Below, one piece after another: positions 8,661 through 16,431 of a DNA stretch of 64,000 bases (position 1 is its first letter; every line of letters begins with the position of its first letter). The DNA comes from an uncultured archaeon (GTDB lineage Archaea > Halobacteriota > Methanosarcinia > Methanosarcinales > Methanoperedenaceae), in the NCBI GenBank assembly GCA_902386135.1, contig CABMIB010000062.1:1-64000 (forward strand), written 5' to 3'. Both the position numbers and the translations under genes were made by a program. The notes below the pieces were generated by a model. The model was given only the letters and a program-made list of their open reading frames with translations, was not told the origin of the DNA and ran no database searches.

Positions 8661-9631
8661 TTGCCCGCCTCCAGTTGCCGTGCAAGGAAAACAGTAAGGT
8701 CAACAACATTGAAATCATATTTCTTCACCGCATCTTTTTCGCTCTTCAAGCAGTTGAAATGCGCAAGGCATTTTGAACAGGTTGTTATCAGCGTCTTTGC
8801 TCCAGTCGCCTGCGCTTCATCCATCCTGGCTATGCGAAGGGCTTTTGTCTGCTCGTTGCAGTTCATGAAGCTGCTTACCCCGCAGCACAAGGCTTTATCT
8901 TTTGAATGTTCCATCTCTTTCAGTACGGCGCCGTTTGAGGTCAGGGCTTTTCGCGGCGCATCGTAAACACCCATGTGCCTTCCGAGCCTGCACGGGTCAT
9001 GGTATGTTACTTCAGCGTTTATCTTCAGCCCGAGTTTATCAAGAAGCTCGGAAATATGGATGACCTTGATCCCAAGCTCGTAATCTTTTGAAAAGGTGCG
9101 GTAGCATTCAGCGCAACTTGTTATGAGGGTGTCTATGCCGCTCTCCTTGAGATATTCAATATTATAATCTTTGAGCCTGTCAAAAACATCCTTTTTTCCC
9201 TGCCAGAGTACATCATGGCCGCAGCATTTCATCTGCAATACCCGGGGTTTGATGCCGAGTTTATCAAGGAGCTTGAGCGATGAAGTAGTGATTTCCCCGA
9301 AATCGGTTTTCACATCGTGTAAGAACAAGCCCAGCGAATCCACACATCCCGGGAAGTAGCCGTATTTTGAATCAGTGGTTTTTTCCTTAATGTTCCCGTT
9401 AAGCTTTGAACTCAGTTCAGCAAGCTCGGTGAAAACGCCAAGATGCGCAACATCAAGTGGCTGCCCACCCTCACGTTCTTCTTTTATGAAGCTTAAGAAA
9501 TCCACCTGCTGCGGGCATTCCTGGGGGCATAATCCGCATGTAAGGCATGTCCATATGTCTTTTGTCGGAAGTCCGTAGACTTTGGAATTATAGATCGAAC
9601 TGCGAGGCGAAGTCTTTGAAACTCGACGCAT
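8657..9631 (-). CDS. HdrD-like iron-sulfur protein (HdrC-HdrB fusion type), first gene of the hdr operon
   Basis: 324 residues from the first ATG. A ferredoxin motif, CLTCGLCPQECP, lies near residue 29 and is followed by two CCG domains (YFPGC with KCCGHDV and SCAECY; HDPCRLGR with LCCGVSS and TCSKC). This is the HdrD/GlpC-like arrangement, in which a ferredoxin domain is fused to an HdrB-like domain. The first ferredoxin motif that the family should have lies upstream of this ATG (see 9632-9721), so the true protein is longer. It may act as an alternative disulfide- or thiol-processing subunit, or as a partner that passes electrons to HdrABC. The exact substrate is unknown. Confidence 0.88.
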   Translation of the reverse strand: MRRVSKTSPRSSIYNSKVYGLPTKDIWTCLTCGLCPQECPQQVDFLSFIKEEREGGQPLDVAHLGVFTELAELSSKLNGNIKEKTTDSKYGYFPGCVDSLGLFLHDVKTDFGEITTSSLKLLDKLGIKPRVLQMKCCGHDVLWQGKKDVFDRLKDYNIEYLKESGIDTLITSCAECYRTFSKDYELGIKVIHISELLDKLGLKINAEVTYHDPCRLGRHMGVYDAPRKALTSNGAVLKEMEHSKDKALCCGVSSFMNCNEQTKALRIARMDEAQATGAKTLITTCSKCLAHFNCLKSEKDAVKKYDFNVVDLTVFLARQLEAGK

Positions 9632-9721
9632 CGGGCAGATAGATGTGCATTTACCGCACTGATAACAGGATTGTCCGTTACTCGTTTGTACCCACCAACG
9701 TTTACTTGGTTTGTAACGTTT
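9632..9721 (-). other. In-frame coding extension of the HdrD-like gene with no ATG, GTG or TTG
   Basis: Reading upstream from the ATG at 9631 the frame stays open for 30 codons to a TAA at 9722-9724. It encodes SCYQCGKCTSICP, a perfect first [4Fe-4S] motif that completes the two-cluster domain of the HdrD-like protein, so this stretch is almost certainly translated. None of these 30 codons is ATG, GTG or TTG. A TATA-like TTTAAAAAG lies at about 9739-9748, which would place the RNA start close to 9718-9723. Explanations are a rare start codon, a sequencing error just upstream, or a frameshift. Confidence 0.75.
9676..9717. repeat. Imperfect direct repeat at the 5' end of the hdr operon
   Basis: On the minus strand two similar blocks occur 6 bases apart: GTTACAAACCAAGTAAACG (9717-9699) and GGTACAAACGAGTAACG (9692-9676). 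A related GTACAAA core also occurs in the palindrome at 10578-10593 near mcrD. The repeats lie just downstream of the presumed TATA element and overlap the start-less coding extension. They could be a repressor site, or a chance result of codon choice. Confidence 0.35.
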
Positions 9722-9777
9722 TTAATATTTAGAGGATTGATTGCTTTTTAAACATTTCGTTTTTATCGTCGCAGCAT

Positions 9778-9791
9778 CATTATTAATAATG
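9778..9791. promoter_or_regulatory. 14-bp perfect palindrome upstream of the hdr operon
   Basis: CATTATTAATAATG equals its own reverse complement. It starts immediately after the stop codon of the 51-residue gene and lies about 55 bases upstream of the HdrD-like open frame. It is a candidate operator or a TATA-like element, but its AT-rich make-up lowers the significance. Confidence 0.35.
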
Positions 9792-9947
9792 TTACTTAGC
9801 GATCGCTGCGTGGTCTCCCATCTTCAGTATATTGTTTACTTCCTGGGTTGTGGGCTCCCTGTTGTTCTCCATCTCGAAGATATCGATTATTGCGCTGTAG
9901 GTACAGTGCAGCCTGTCGGTTGTTTTTCTTCTGGCGAATCTTGTCAT
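9792..9947 (-). CDS. Small unknown protein (51 residues) between mcrD and the hdr operon
   Basis: The frame begins ATG ACA AGA TTC and encodes MTRFARRKTTDRLHCTYS at the N-terminus, continuing to ...MGDHAAIAK. A good ribosome binding site, GGAG, lies 5 bases before the ATG. The N-terminus is basic, and the middle (EMENNREPTTQEVNNILKM) looks like a short helical domain with a helix-turn-helix flavour, but I do not recognise the family. A TATA-like TTATACATTTTAAAAA lies in the gap after mcrD. It is on the same strand as mcrD and hdr. The longer opposite-strand frame over this region lacks such signals. Confidence 0.6.
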   Translation of the reverse strand: MTRFARRKTTDRLHCTYSAIIDIFEMENNREPTTQEVNNILKMGDHAAIAK

Positions 9948-10000
9948 ATGTCTCCAAAGCTATTGTTTTTTAAAATGTATAATCTCTAAATGTTTGATCT

Positions 10001-10522
10001 CTATTTCTCTTGCTCTGTTCCGATCACGCAGATGTCGCAGTCTTTTTTTGCATGAGGGTCGGTCAAGCCAAGCATTCGTTCATCTTCAAGGTTGATGCTT
10101 TCATCAGTCTTGCTCCTGAACCCGTACTTGCCGTAATCGGTAAGAGTTGGTCTTCTCTTTATGAAATGTCCTCTCTTGAATTCAAACGCGAATGGAAGTG
10201 CCCGCTCACAGGCATCTTTCACGCAGTCAAGAGCTTTCTCATCCTCGACCTCTACAAGTATTTCCCCTACAATTATATGCAGCTCGAATGCGCAGCCCCC
10301 GACGTGGATGACTTTCCTCTCGGGATGGTTCACATCTGCGCCTGTTCCGGGTCCGCATGTGACCTTCCTGGGAAGGTTTTTGCCGTTGATTAGCATTCTA
10401 ATCACCCCTTCGACCCGGTCAATCTCGTTCAGGACTTTTTCAGCGGTCGCCGGTTGTAATAACCGCGCCGGAAATATTCTTACCTGGATGGGTTTATCTG
10501 TTGGTGAAGCAGCTTTATCCAT
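10001..10522 (-). CDS. mcrD: McrD, methyl-coenzyme M reductase operon protein D
   Basis: 173 residues. RIFPARLL near the start, GVIRMLINGKNLP, and the signature VNHPERKVIHVGG are typical of McrD. McrD is normally encoded inside the mcrBDCGA operon and binds MCR or its assembly partners. Here mcrB, C, G and A are absent, and it sits upstream of a small gene and the hdr operon. A ribosome binding site (AAGGAG) precedes the ATG by 7 bases. This gene marks the organism as having methyl-CoM chemistry, whether methanogenic or alkane-oxidising. Confidence 0.9.
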   Translation of the reverse strand: MDKAASPTDKPIQVRIFPARLLQPATAEKVLNEIDRVEGVIRMLINGKNLPRKVTCGPGTGADVNHPERKVIHVGGCAFELHIIVGEILVEVEDEKALDCVKDACERALPFAFEFKRGHFIKRRPTLTDYGKYGFRSKTDESINLEDERMLGLTDPHAKKDCDICVIGTEQEK

Positions 10523-10577
10523 TCAATTCTCCTTCTTTTATACAATTAAACGATGTAAAGGGTATTAAATGTTTTGG

Positions 10578-10593
10578 TTCGTACAAATACGAA
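10578..10593. promoter_or_regulatory. Inverted repeat in the divergent mcrD / surface-protein promoter region
   Basis: TTCGTA-CAAA-TACGAA is a perfect 6-bp inverted repeat with a 4-base spacer. It lies 55 bases upstream of mcrD (minus) and 52 bases upstream of the plus-strand frame at 10646. TATA-like stretches flank it (TTTAATAC and AATATTTAATC). The position between divergent genes and the symmetry fit a dimeric regulator site. The GTACAAA half resembles the repeats at 9676-9717. Confidence 0.45.
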
Positions 10594-10645
10594 TAAAATA
10601 TTTAATCGTTACAGATACTGCCTGTACGTGCAAAAGGTCTAAAAG

Positions 10646-12127
10646 ATGGCTGGGAATCTTTATATCTACCTTTGTTACTATTACAGCCAGAATTCTTCGG
10701 AGGAAGGTACTATTCGCGGATATGATGATGAGAGGAATACAAGGATTTTTATCCTGGTTGCATTGATCGGAGGAATAATCGCTGGGCTTGCTTTTAATAC
10801 TGTACTGGGCGCGGTCTGGTCGGGCTCAAAGGAGCTGCATGTGATAGCCATTCCCGGCGATATCGGTGCCGGTAAGATCAGCAAGGTCACATTTGTAACA
10901 TTCAGCAACGGCGTAGCAATCGGCAAAGTAAATATTACACTCTCAGGTGCAGCCTCCGAGCACGGTACGACAGATGGAGACGGAATGCTTGTACTGGCAG
11001 TAAATGCCACTACGAACGGCAGTATTAACGTAGATGCCGAAAAGCCGGGGCATGAAAACGGGACATTTGTTATTTCAGCCACTCCCGGCCTGGATATCGG
11101 TGCTTCTCCGGCGTCGATAACTTCGGGTGTAGCAACGTTTGTTACCTTTTCGGTGACTGGCATGGGTAAACCTATCGAGGGCGCGGCAGTAAATCTCTCA
11201 GGCGCAGGAATGGGTATCGATGGCGTTACCGGTTCCAACGGTCAGATAATAATGCAGGTTAACCCACCCGTCACGGGGCAAATAAACATAACTACAAAAA
11301 AGTCCGGGTATGTTGACGGTTCAAATACCATGACTTCTGCCAGCCAGCAGACGCTTGGCGTTTCTTCAAGCCAGAACACGGTGACTGTCAATGTGCCGGC
11401 CTATATTACGTTCACAGTAACTGGAGGAGGCTCTGCAGTTAATGATGCGATCGTGAGCTTAAGCGGCGCGGCATCGGGCAGCGGCGTCACGAACCTGGAC
11501 GGCAGGACGGTTATCCTGGTCACACCTTCTACCACAGGTACGATAACGGCATCAGCGAGCAAGACGGGTTTTGCAGGAGGCTCGGTAACGGTTACTTCCG
11601 CAAGCACTCAATCGCTGTACATAACCACGAGCCCGTCGACTATAACCTCAGGAGTCCCGACATACGTGCAGTTCACAGTGACGAGCGGGAATAGCGCCAT
11701 AGATGGGGCTGCGGTCACTCTCACAGGTGCGGCGAGCGGGAACGGAGTTACGAACCAGAACGGACAGGCGATACTGCTCGTCAATTCAACAGGCACAGGC
11801 ACGATAACAGCATCGACAACCAAAACAGGTTACTCAAGCGCAAGCACTACATTCAGCGCCGCAGGTCAGCCAACACTGAGCGTGAGCGCAAGTCCTTCCA
11901 ATGTCACGAACGGTGTGCCCACGTATGTGGTCTTCACAGTAACAAGCGGGAGCTCTGCAGTCAGCGGTGCTACGGTCAGCATCTCAGGCGGCGGCATCAG
12001 CACGGACGGAATGACGAATTCAGCAGGCCAGGTAACATTGCAGCTTAACGCGGCAGGCTCTGGCGCTATAAACGCGGCGGCGCGAAAGACCGGATATATT
12101 GATGGGACGATGACGGTGACGCATTAA
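10646..12127 (+). CDS. Membrane-anchored surface protein with five Ig-like repeats
   Basis: 493 residues as an open frame. One hydrophobic segment (about 33-55) follows a charged stretch, then five repeats of roughly 85 residues, each ending in a variant of KTGY/KSGY..G and containing VTFTVT, GAAVSLSGA and TNxxGQ blocks. This is the pattern of bacterial Ig-like or carboxypeptidase-regulatory-like beta-sandwich domains. It is rich in Ser, Thr and Gly and probably stands outside the cell, anchored at the N-terminus. The first 22 codons may be leader: a TATA box (TTTATAT, 10659-10665) lies inside the frame, and GGAGG at 10699-10703 precedes an in-frame ATT at 10712. No function beyond surface exposure can be assigned. 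Confidence 0.8.
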   Translation: MAGNLYIYLCYYYSQNSSEEGTIRGYDDERNTRIFILVALIGGIIAGLAFNTVLGAVWSGSKELHVIAIPGDIGAGKISKVTFVTFSNGVAIGKVNITLSGAASEHGTTDGDGMLVLAVNATTNGSINVDAEKPGHENGTFVISATPGLDIGASPASITSGVATFVTFSVTGMGKPIEGAAVNLSGAGMGIDGVTGSNGQIIMQVNPPVTGQINITTKKSGYVDGSNTMTSASQQTLGVSSSQNTVTVNVPAYITFTVTGGGSAVNDAIVSLSGAASGSGVTNLDGRTVILVTPSTTGTITASASKTGFAGGSVTVTSASTQSLYITTSPSTITSGVPTYVQFTVTSGNSAIDGAAVTLTGAASGNGVTNQNGQAILLVNSTGTGTITASTTKTGYSSASTTFSAAGQPTLSVSASPSNVTNGVPTYVVFTVTSGSSAVSGATVSISGGGISTDGMTNSAGQVTLQLNAAGSGAINAAARKTGYIDGTMTVTH

Positions 12128-12165
12128 AATCATAAAACCGCCTTTTCCCATTTTAAAATGTTATC

Positions 12166-12210
12166 CCTGCTAAGATTGTCGGGTTGGAAATTTTAGCAGG
12201 ATTATTTTTA
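12166..12210 (+). terminator. Stem-loop followed by a T-rich run
   Basis: CCTGCTAAGA pairs with TTTTAGCAGG (10 bp with one G-T pair, loop of 15 bases) and is followed by ATTATTTTTA. It lies 39 bases after the surface-protein stop and 78 bases before the next gene, where transcription would be expected to end. Confidence 0.55.
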
Positions 12211-12287
12211 GCTCACAATATCAGTCGCAATTTAGTTAATTTAATATCCTCACAGGAATTCTTAGGGACGCACAAGAGGAACACCAT

Positions 12288-13415
12288 ATGACCCAATACA
12301 AAATCCCAGTTATCCCAGGTGATGGAATCGGTCCTGAAATAATAAGAGAAGGACGCAAGGTACTCGACACAGCAGGCGAACGGTTCGGCTTTGACATAGA
12401 ATGGGTAGAATACCCGCACGGCGCCGACCACTACCTCAAGACAGGAGAACTCATATCTGAAGATACCCTGAAGGAGCTTTCACAGTACAAGGCCATTTAT
12501 TTTGGCGCCATAGGCGATGAGAGGATCAAACCCGGAATACTGGAGAAGGGCATTCTCCTCAATATCCGTTTTTATTTCGATGAATACGTCAACCTGCGCC
12601 CCGTGAAATTGCTGGAAGGCGTCTGGACTCCTCTTAAGGACAAGACAGCCAAAGATATCGATTTCGTTGTCGTGCGCGAGAATACCGAGGATTTTTATAT
12701 CGGTATCGGCGGACGCGCTAAAAAGGGAAAGAGCAAAAAAACCCTCGAAGTTATGCGAAACATGTACAGCGTGAAATTCGGGCTTGACATCAATTCGGAC
12801 AGCGAGGAGATTGGCTACCAGCTCGGTCTTATCAGCAAAGAAGGTACGCGAAGGGTCATCCGTTATGCTTTCGAGCTTGCAAAGGACAGTAAAAAGCATC
12901 TATCCTCAGTGGATAAAGCAAATGTCCTCTCCGATATCTACGGCTTCTGGCGCGAGGAATTCACTTCAATAGCTGCCGAATATTCTGATGTAAAGACAGA
13001 TTTCAATTTCGTGGACGCCATAACTATGTGGTTCGTCAAGAACCCTGAATGGTTCGATATTGTTGTAGCTCCGAATATGTTCGGCGACATCATAACAGAC
13101 CTTGGCGCGATGATACAGGGCGGTCTGGGGCTTGCCCCGGGCGGGAACATAAACCCTGAGGGCACAAGCATGTTCGAGCCCATACACGGAAGCGCTCCAA
13201 AATACAAAGGCCAGAACAAAGTGAACCCGATAGCGACCATATGGGCAGGAGCGCTCCTGCTTGACCAGCTCGGTGAAAAAGACGCATCATCAGCGATAGT
13301 AAGAGCGATTGAGCAGAATATCGTCAACGGAAAAGTGAAGACATACGATATGGGAGGAACAAGCAAGACATCGGATGTCGGAAGCGATATTGCGCGATTG
13401 GTTAAGGAAGTTTAA
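12288..13415 (+). CDS. leuB: Isocitrate/isopropylmalate dehydrogenase family, probably 3-isopropylmalate dehydrogenase
   Basis: 375 residues, full length. It opens with [11 protein letters not shown], the dinucleotide-binding start of the family. It contains RENTEDFY (substrate-binding loop), [19 protein letters not shown] (metal-binding aspartates) and EPIHGSAP near the C-terminus. It converts a 2-hydroxy-3-carboxy acid to the 2-oxo acid with NAD; leucine synthesis (LeuB) is most likely, with homoisocitrate-type dehydrogenase (AksF, coenzyme B synthesis) as the alternative. A ribosome binding site AGAGG and a TATA-like TTTAATATCC precede it. No leuC or leuD is nearby. Confidence 0.85.
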   Translation: MTQYKIPVIPGDGIGPEIIREGRKVLDTAGERFGFDIEWVEYPHGADHYLKTGELISEDTLKELSQYKAIYFGAIGDERIKPGILEKGILLNIRFYFDEYVNLRPVKLLEGVWTPLKDKTAKDIDFVVVRENTEDFYIGIGGRAKKGKSKKTLEVMRNMYSVKFGLDINSDSEEIGYQLGLISKEGTRRVIRYAFELAKDSKKHLSSVDKANVLSDIYGFWREEFTSIAAEYSDVKTDFNFVDAITMWFVKNPEWFDIVVAPNMFGDIITDLGAMIQGGLGLAPGGNINPEGTSMFEPIHGSAPKYKGQNKVNPIATIWAGALLLDQLGEKDASSAIVRAIEQNIVNGKVKTYDMGGTSKTSDVGSDIARLVKEV

Positions 13416-13424
13416 GTTCAGACG

Positions 13425-14102
13425 ATGGACATTGAGTTAACCAAAACCCGAATGGATAACGTCTTTATTTTTGTGGCTCAGGATGTCTCAAAAAGATTAG
13501 CCACAAAAGCTCTTGTTCCCGGTGCACAAGGTGAAAAGATGATAACAATAGGGAACAATGAATACCGCATCTGGGACCCGTATCACAGCAAACTTGCAGC
13601 CATAATATTGAAAGGCTCCTCCATCTCAATAAAAAAAAATTCCACTGTACTTTATCTCGGCGCGGCAAATGGAACTACTGTAAGCTTCGTTTCTGATATC
13701 GTTTCTGAGGGAACCGTTTTTGCAGTGGAATTCTCACCCCGCACGATGCATGATCTCGTACGCGTAAGCGGTCCAAGGATGAACCTGATTCCTATCCTTG
13801 CGGATGCAAAACAGCCCGGCTCATACAAAAATATGGTCCCGGAAGTCGATTTTATTTATCAGGATGTGGCGCAGCGTGAACAGGCATTGATAGCCATGAA
13901 GAATGCAAAGATGTTCCTTAAAAAAGACGGTTTTCTGATACTTATGATAAAATCAAGAAGCATTGATTCCGTAAAGAAGACAGGCGAAGTGATCGACAGC
14001 GAAGTAAAAAAATTAGGGGAATTCTTCAGCGTTAAACAGGTAATAAGCCTGGAACCTTTCCATTCGGACCATACGGCGGTCTTAGCACAAAAAGTTTTTT
14101 AG
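13425..14102 (+). CDS. flpA: Fibrillarin-like rRNA/tRNA 2'-O-methyltransferase
   Basis: 225 residues, the normal size of archaeal fibrillarin. The SAM-binding VLYLGAANGTTVSFVSD lies near 77-93, AVEFSPR follows, and the catalytic set continues in DFIYQDVAQ, LMIKSRSID and the C-terminal FHSDHT. It methylates rRNA and tRNA guided by C/D box RNAs together with L7Ae and Nop5. The usual partner Nop5 gene is not beside it. It starts 9 bases after the dehydrogenase gene and ends with TAG. Confidence 0.95.
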   Translation: MDIELTKTRMDNVFIFVAQDVSKRLATKALVPGAQGEKMITIGNNEYRIWDPYHSKLAAIILKGSSISIKKNSTVLYLGAANGTTVSFVSDIVSEGTVFAVEFSPRTMHDLVRVSGPRMNLIPILADAKQPGSYKNMVPEVDFIYQDVAQREQALIAMKNAKMFLKKDGFLILMIKSRSIDSVKKTGEVIDSEVKKLGEFFSVKQVISLEPFHSDHTAVLAQKVF

Positions 14103-14112
14103 ACTTAAGGAT

Positions 14113-15261
14113 ATGTTAGGTATCATGGGTCAGCCCTTGGTATCTGTTATAATTCCTTGTATGAACGAGGAAAAAACGCTTGGGAGCTGCATCGGGAAAG
14201 TCTGGCAAGCGTTGGAGCGTGAAGGCCTGGAAGGAGAAATAATAGTTGCGGATAACTCGACCGACAGCTCCGGGGCTATCGCTAATAGCATGGGCGCGAT
14301 AGTGATAACCCCACAAAAAAAAGGATACGGAAATGCTTACCTGGAGGGTTTGCGACATGCTCGGGGAAAATATTTTGTTTTAGCGGATGCCGATGATACT
14401 TATGATTTAAATGAGATTCCCAAGTTCTTAGCTCCTCTACTTACCGGTGATACTGATTTCGTAATCGGGAGCAGGTTAAGAGGCGACATCAAAAAGGACT
14501 CGATGCCCTGGCTGCACAGGTACATCGGAAACCCTGTTCTAACAAAAATACTTAACTGGCTTTTTAAAACGAATATAAGCGATGCCCACTGCGGCATGAG
14601 GGCGATAACAAGGGAAGGATATGAAAAGCTGGGTTTGAGGAGCGAAGGAATGGAATTTGCAAGCGAAATGATAATCGAGGCGGCAAGGAAAAATCTCCTG
14701 ATAAAAGAAGTACCGATAGCCTATTATCCCAGGCAGACGCCTTCCAAACTCCACTCCTGGGGCGACGGGTGGCGGCATCTGCGGTTCATGATGCTCTATA
14801 ACCCGACGCCTTTTTTCTATATCCCCGGTTTTCTATTATTTATGCTCGGCGCTTTTATGACGCTGACCCTTGCGATGCGGGGCAACGTAGAAACAACAGG
14901 GCTACACTCGTTCATCCTGGGAAGCATGATGGCTATAATAGGGACGCAGATGGTCGCCACAGGCAGCTACATGAAAGTCTACGGGATACTGCATAATAAA
15001 ATAGAGAAAAAAGGTCTGACAGCTAAACTGCTTGATTACAATTTTCTTGAGCTCGGGCTGATAATCGGCATCTTATTATTCATCGGGGGCATGGTCCTCG
15101 GTTCCGAGGTCGTTTTCAAATGGATATCTTCCGGGTACGGCTCACTTTCCGAAGTGGGGAAGGCGGTCATATCCATGGTGCTTATAGCAGTGGGCATCCA
15201 GATAACGCTCTTCGCGCTCATAATTAGCATTTTCATACTGGATAAAAAGGATAACAAATGA
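14113..15261 (+). CDS. Family 2 glycosyltransferase, polyprenyl-phosphate sugar synthase type
   Basis: 382 residues. The N-terminal GT-A domain has VSVIIPCMNEEKT, the DADDTYD metal site, and SDAHCGMRAITR, as in dolichol-phosphate mannosyl/glucosyltransferases. The C-terminal third carries about four membrane helices (from FFYIPGFLLFMLGAF on). It probably loads a sugar from a nucleotide donor onto dolichyl phosphate at the membrane. It begins the surface-polysaccharide locus 10 bases after flpA. An internal ATG at 14125 (MGQPLVSV) is an alternative start. Confidence 0.88.
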   Translation: MLGIMGQPLVSVIIPCMNEEKTLGSCIGKVWQALEREGLEGEIIVADNSTDSSGAIANSMGAIVITPQKKGYGNAYLEGLRHARGKYFVLADADDTYDLNEIPKFLAPLLTGDTDFVIGSRLRGDIKKDSMPWLHRYIGNPVLTKILNWLFKTNISDAHCGMRAITREGYEKLGLRSEGMEFASEMIIEAARKNLLIKEVPIAYYPRQTPSKLHSWGDGWRHLRFMMLYNPTPFFYIPGFLLFMLGAFMTLTLAMRGNVETTGLHSFILGSMMAIIGTQMVATGSYMKVYGILHNKIEKKGLTAKLLDYNFLELGLIIGILLFIGGMVLGSEVVFKWISSGYGSLSEVGKAVISMVLIAVGIQITLFALIISIFILDKKDNK

Positions 15262-16388
15262 GAATCGCCTTCGTGTACGATGCTGTCTATCCCTGGGTGA
15301 AAGGAGGGGCAGAGAAGCGAATATATGAATTGGGAAGAAGACTGGCAGGGCAGGGGAACGAAGTACATGTTTTCGGGGTCAAGTGGTGGGAAGGCTCTGA
15401 AATAATCGAATATGAAGGCATGGTATTGCACGGTGTATGCGCGCCGATGGAACTTTATATTAACGGCAGGAGGTCGATATCCGAAGCGATCATTTTCTCG
15501 TTAAAACTTCTTCCGCATCTGTCCGGGGAAAGATTTGACATAATCGATGCCAGCGCATTCCCTTATTTTCCATGTTTCACTGTTAAGCTCGTGTCAATCC
15601 TCAAAAGAACCCAGGTGGTGGTCACATGGCACGAAGTATGGGGTAATTACTGGTACGAGTATATCGGATGGCGCGGTTTTTTCGGGAAGCTGATAGAACA
15701 CCTAGTCTCAAAACTATCGTCCGACTCGATTGCGGTATCGGCTGCGACAAAATTTAACCTGGAATCGATAGGAGTTGAAAGTAAAAAGATCCATATTATA
15801 CCAAATGGGATTGATATTGAAAGGATCGAGCGGATAACCCCGTCTTCTGATGGATGCGACATACTTTTTGCAGGCAGGCTTATAAAAGAGAAAAATGTGG
15901 ACATGCTTCTTGAGGCTGTTAATCGTTTGCGGCAGACAGTCCCGGATATTAAGTGTCATATAATTGGCGATGGGCCTGAGAAAGAGCGGCTTATCGGACT
16001 TGCCTGCGAGCACGGGCTTCTGGATAACGTGAAGTTCTTCGGGTTCATGGAGTATGATGAAATAATCGCGTGTATGAAATCCTCTAAAGTACTTGTGCTC
16101 CCATCCAGCCGCGAGGGGTTCGGAATGGTGGTAATCGAGGCTTTTGCATGCGGAGTGCCAGTCATAACCGTTAAAAATCAGGGAAACGCTGCATCCATGC
16201 TTGTTAGCGAAGGGACTGGTTTTGTTGTGAATCCAGATGCTGGGGAACTCAGCCACGCAATCCGCACTATAATCACGGACGGTGCCCTGTACAAAAAGAT
16301 GTCTGCAGCGGCTCTGGATGCATCGCGGGAGCATGACTGGGATATGATGATCAGTGAGTTAACTCGTCTTTATAGGGAACTGATATAA
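15258..16388 (+). CDS. Family 4 glycosyltransferase
   Basis: 376 residues with GT-B fold features: an N-terminal glycine-rich loop (WVKGGAEKRIYELGR), ILFAGRLIKEKN at the second-domain start, and SSREGFGMVVIEAFACG, the retaining GT4 E-x7-E motif. It overlaps the preceding transferase by 4 bases (ATGA). It adds a sugar to a lipid-linked or protein-linked glycan on the cytoplasmic face. Donor and acceptor are not predictable here. Confidence 0.88.
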   Translation: MRIAFVYDAVYPWVKGGAEKRIYELGRRLAGQGNEVHVFGVKWWEGSEIIEYEGMVLHGVCAPMELYINGRRSISEAIIFSLKLLPHLSGERFDIIDASAFPYFPCFTVKLVSILKRTQVVVTWHEVWGNYWYEYIGWRGFFGKLIEHLVSKLSSDSIAVSAATKFNLESIGVESKKIHIIPNGIDIERIERITPSSDGCDILFAGRLIKEKNVDMLLEAVNRLRQTVPDIKCHIIGDGPEKERLIGLACEHGLLDNVKFFGFMEYDEIIACMKSSKVLVLPSSREGFGMVVIEAFACGVPVITVKNQGNAASMLVSEGTGFVVNPDAGELSHAIRTIITDGALYKKMSAAALDASREHDWDMMISELTRLYRELI

Positions 16389-16394
16389 AAAGCT

Positions 16395-16404
16395 TTTATA
16401 TAAG
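16395..16404 (+). promoter_or_regulatory. Archaeal TATA box for the wzz-like gene
   Basis: TTTATATAAG lies about 30 bases upstream of the ATG at 16432, so transcription would begin at or only a few bases before the start codon (leaderless or nearly so). This supports the start at 16432 over the TTG at 16414. Confidence 0.55.
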
Positions 16405-16431
16405 CATCTCATATTGTGCCTGCGATTAGAT

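Noticed and set aside
9741-9989. Plus-strand frame of 82 codons opposite the 51-residue gene
   Set aside because: No ribosome binding site, cysteine/leucine-rich shadow composition, and the opposite strand has a better-supported small gene.
10681-11238. Minus-strand frame of 185 codons inside the Ig-like gene
   Set aside because: Antisense shadow of a repetitive low-complexity coding region, with no start signals.
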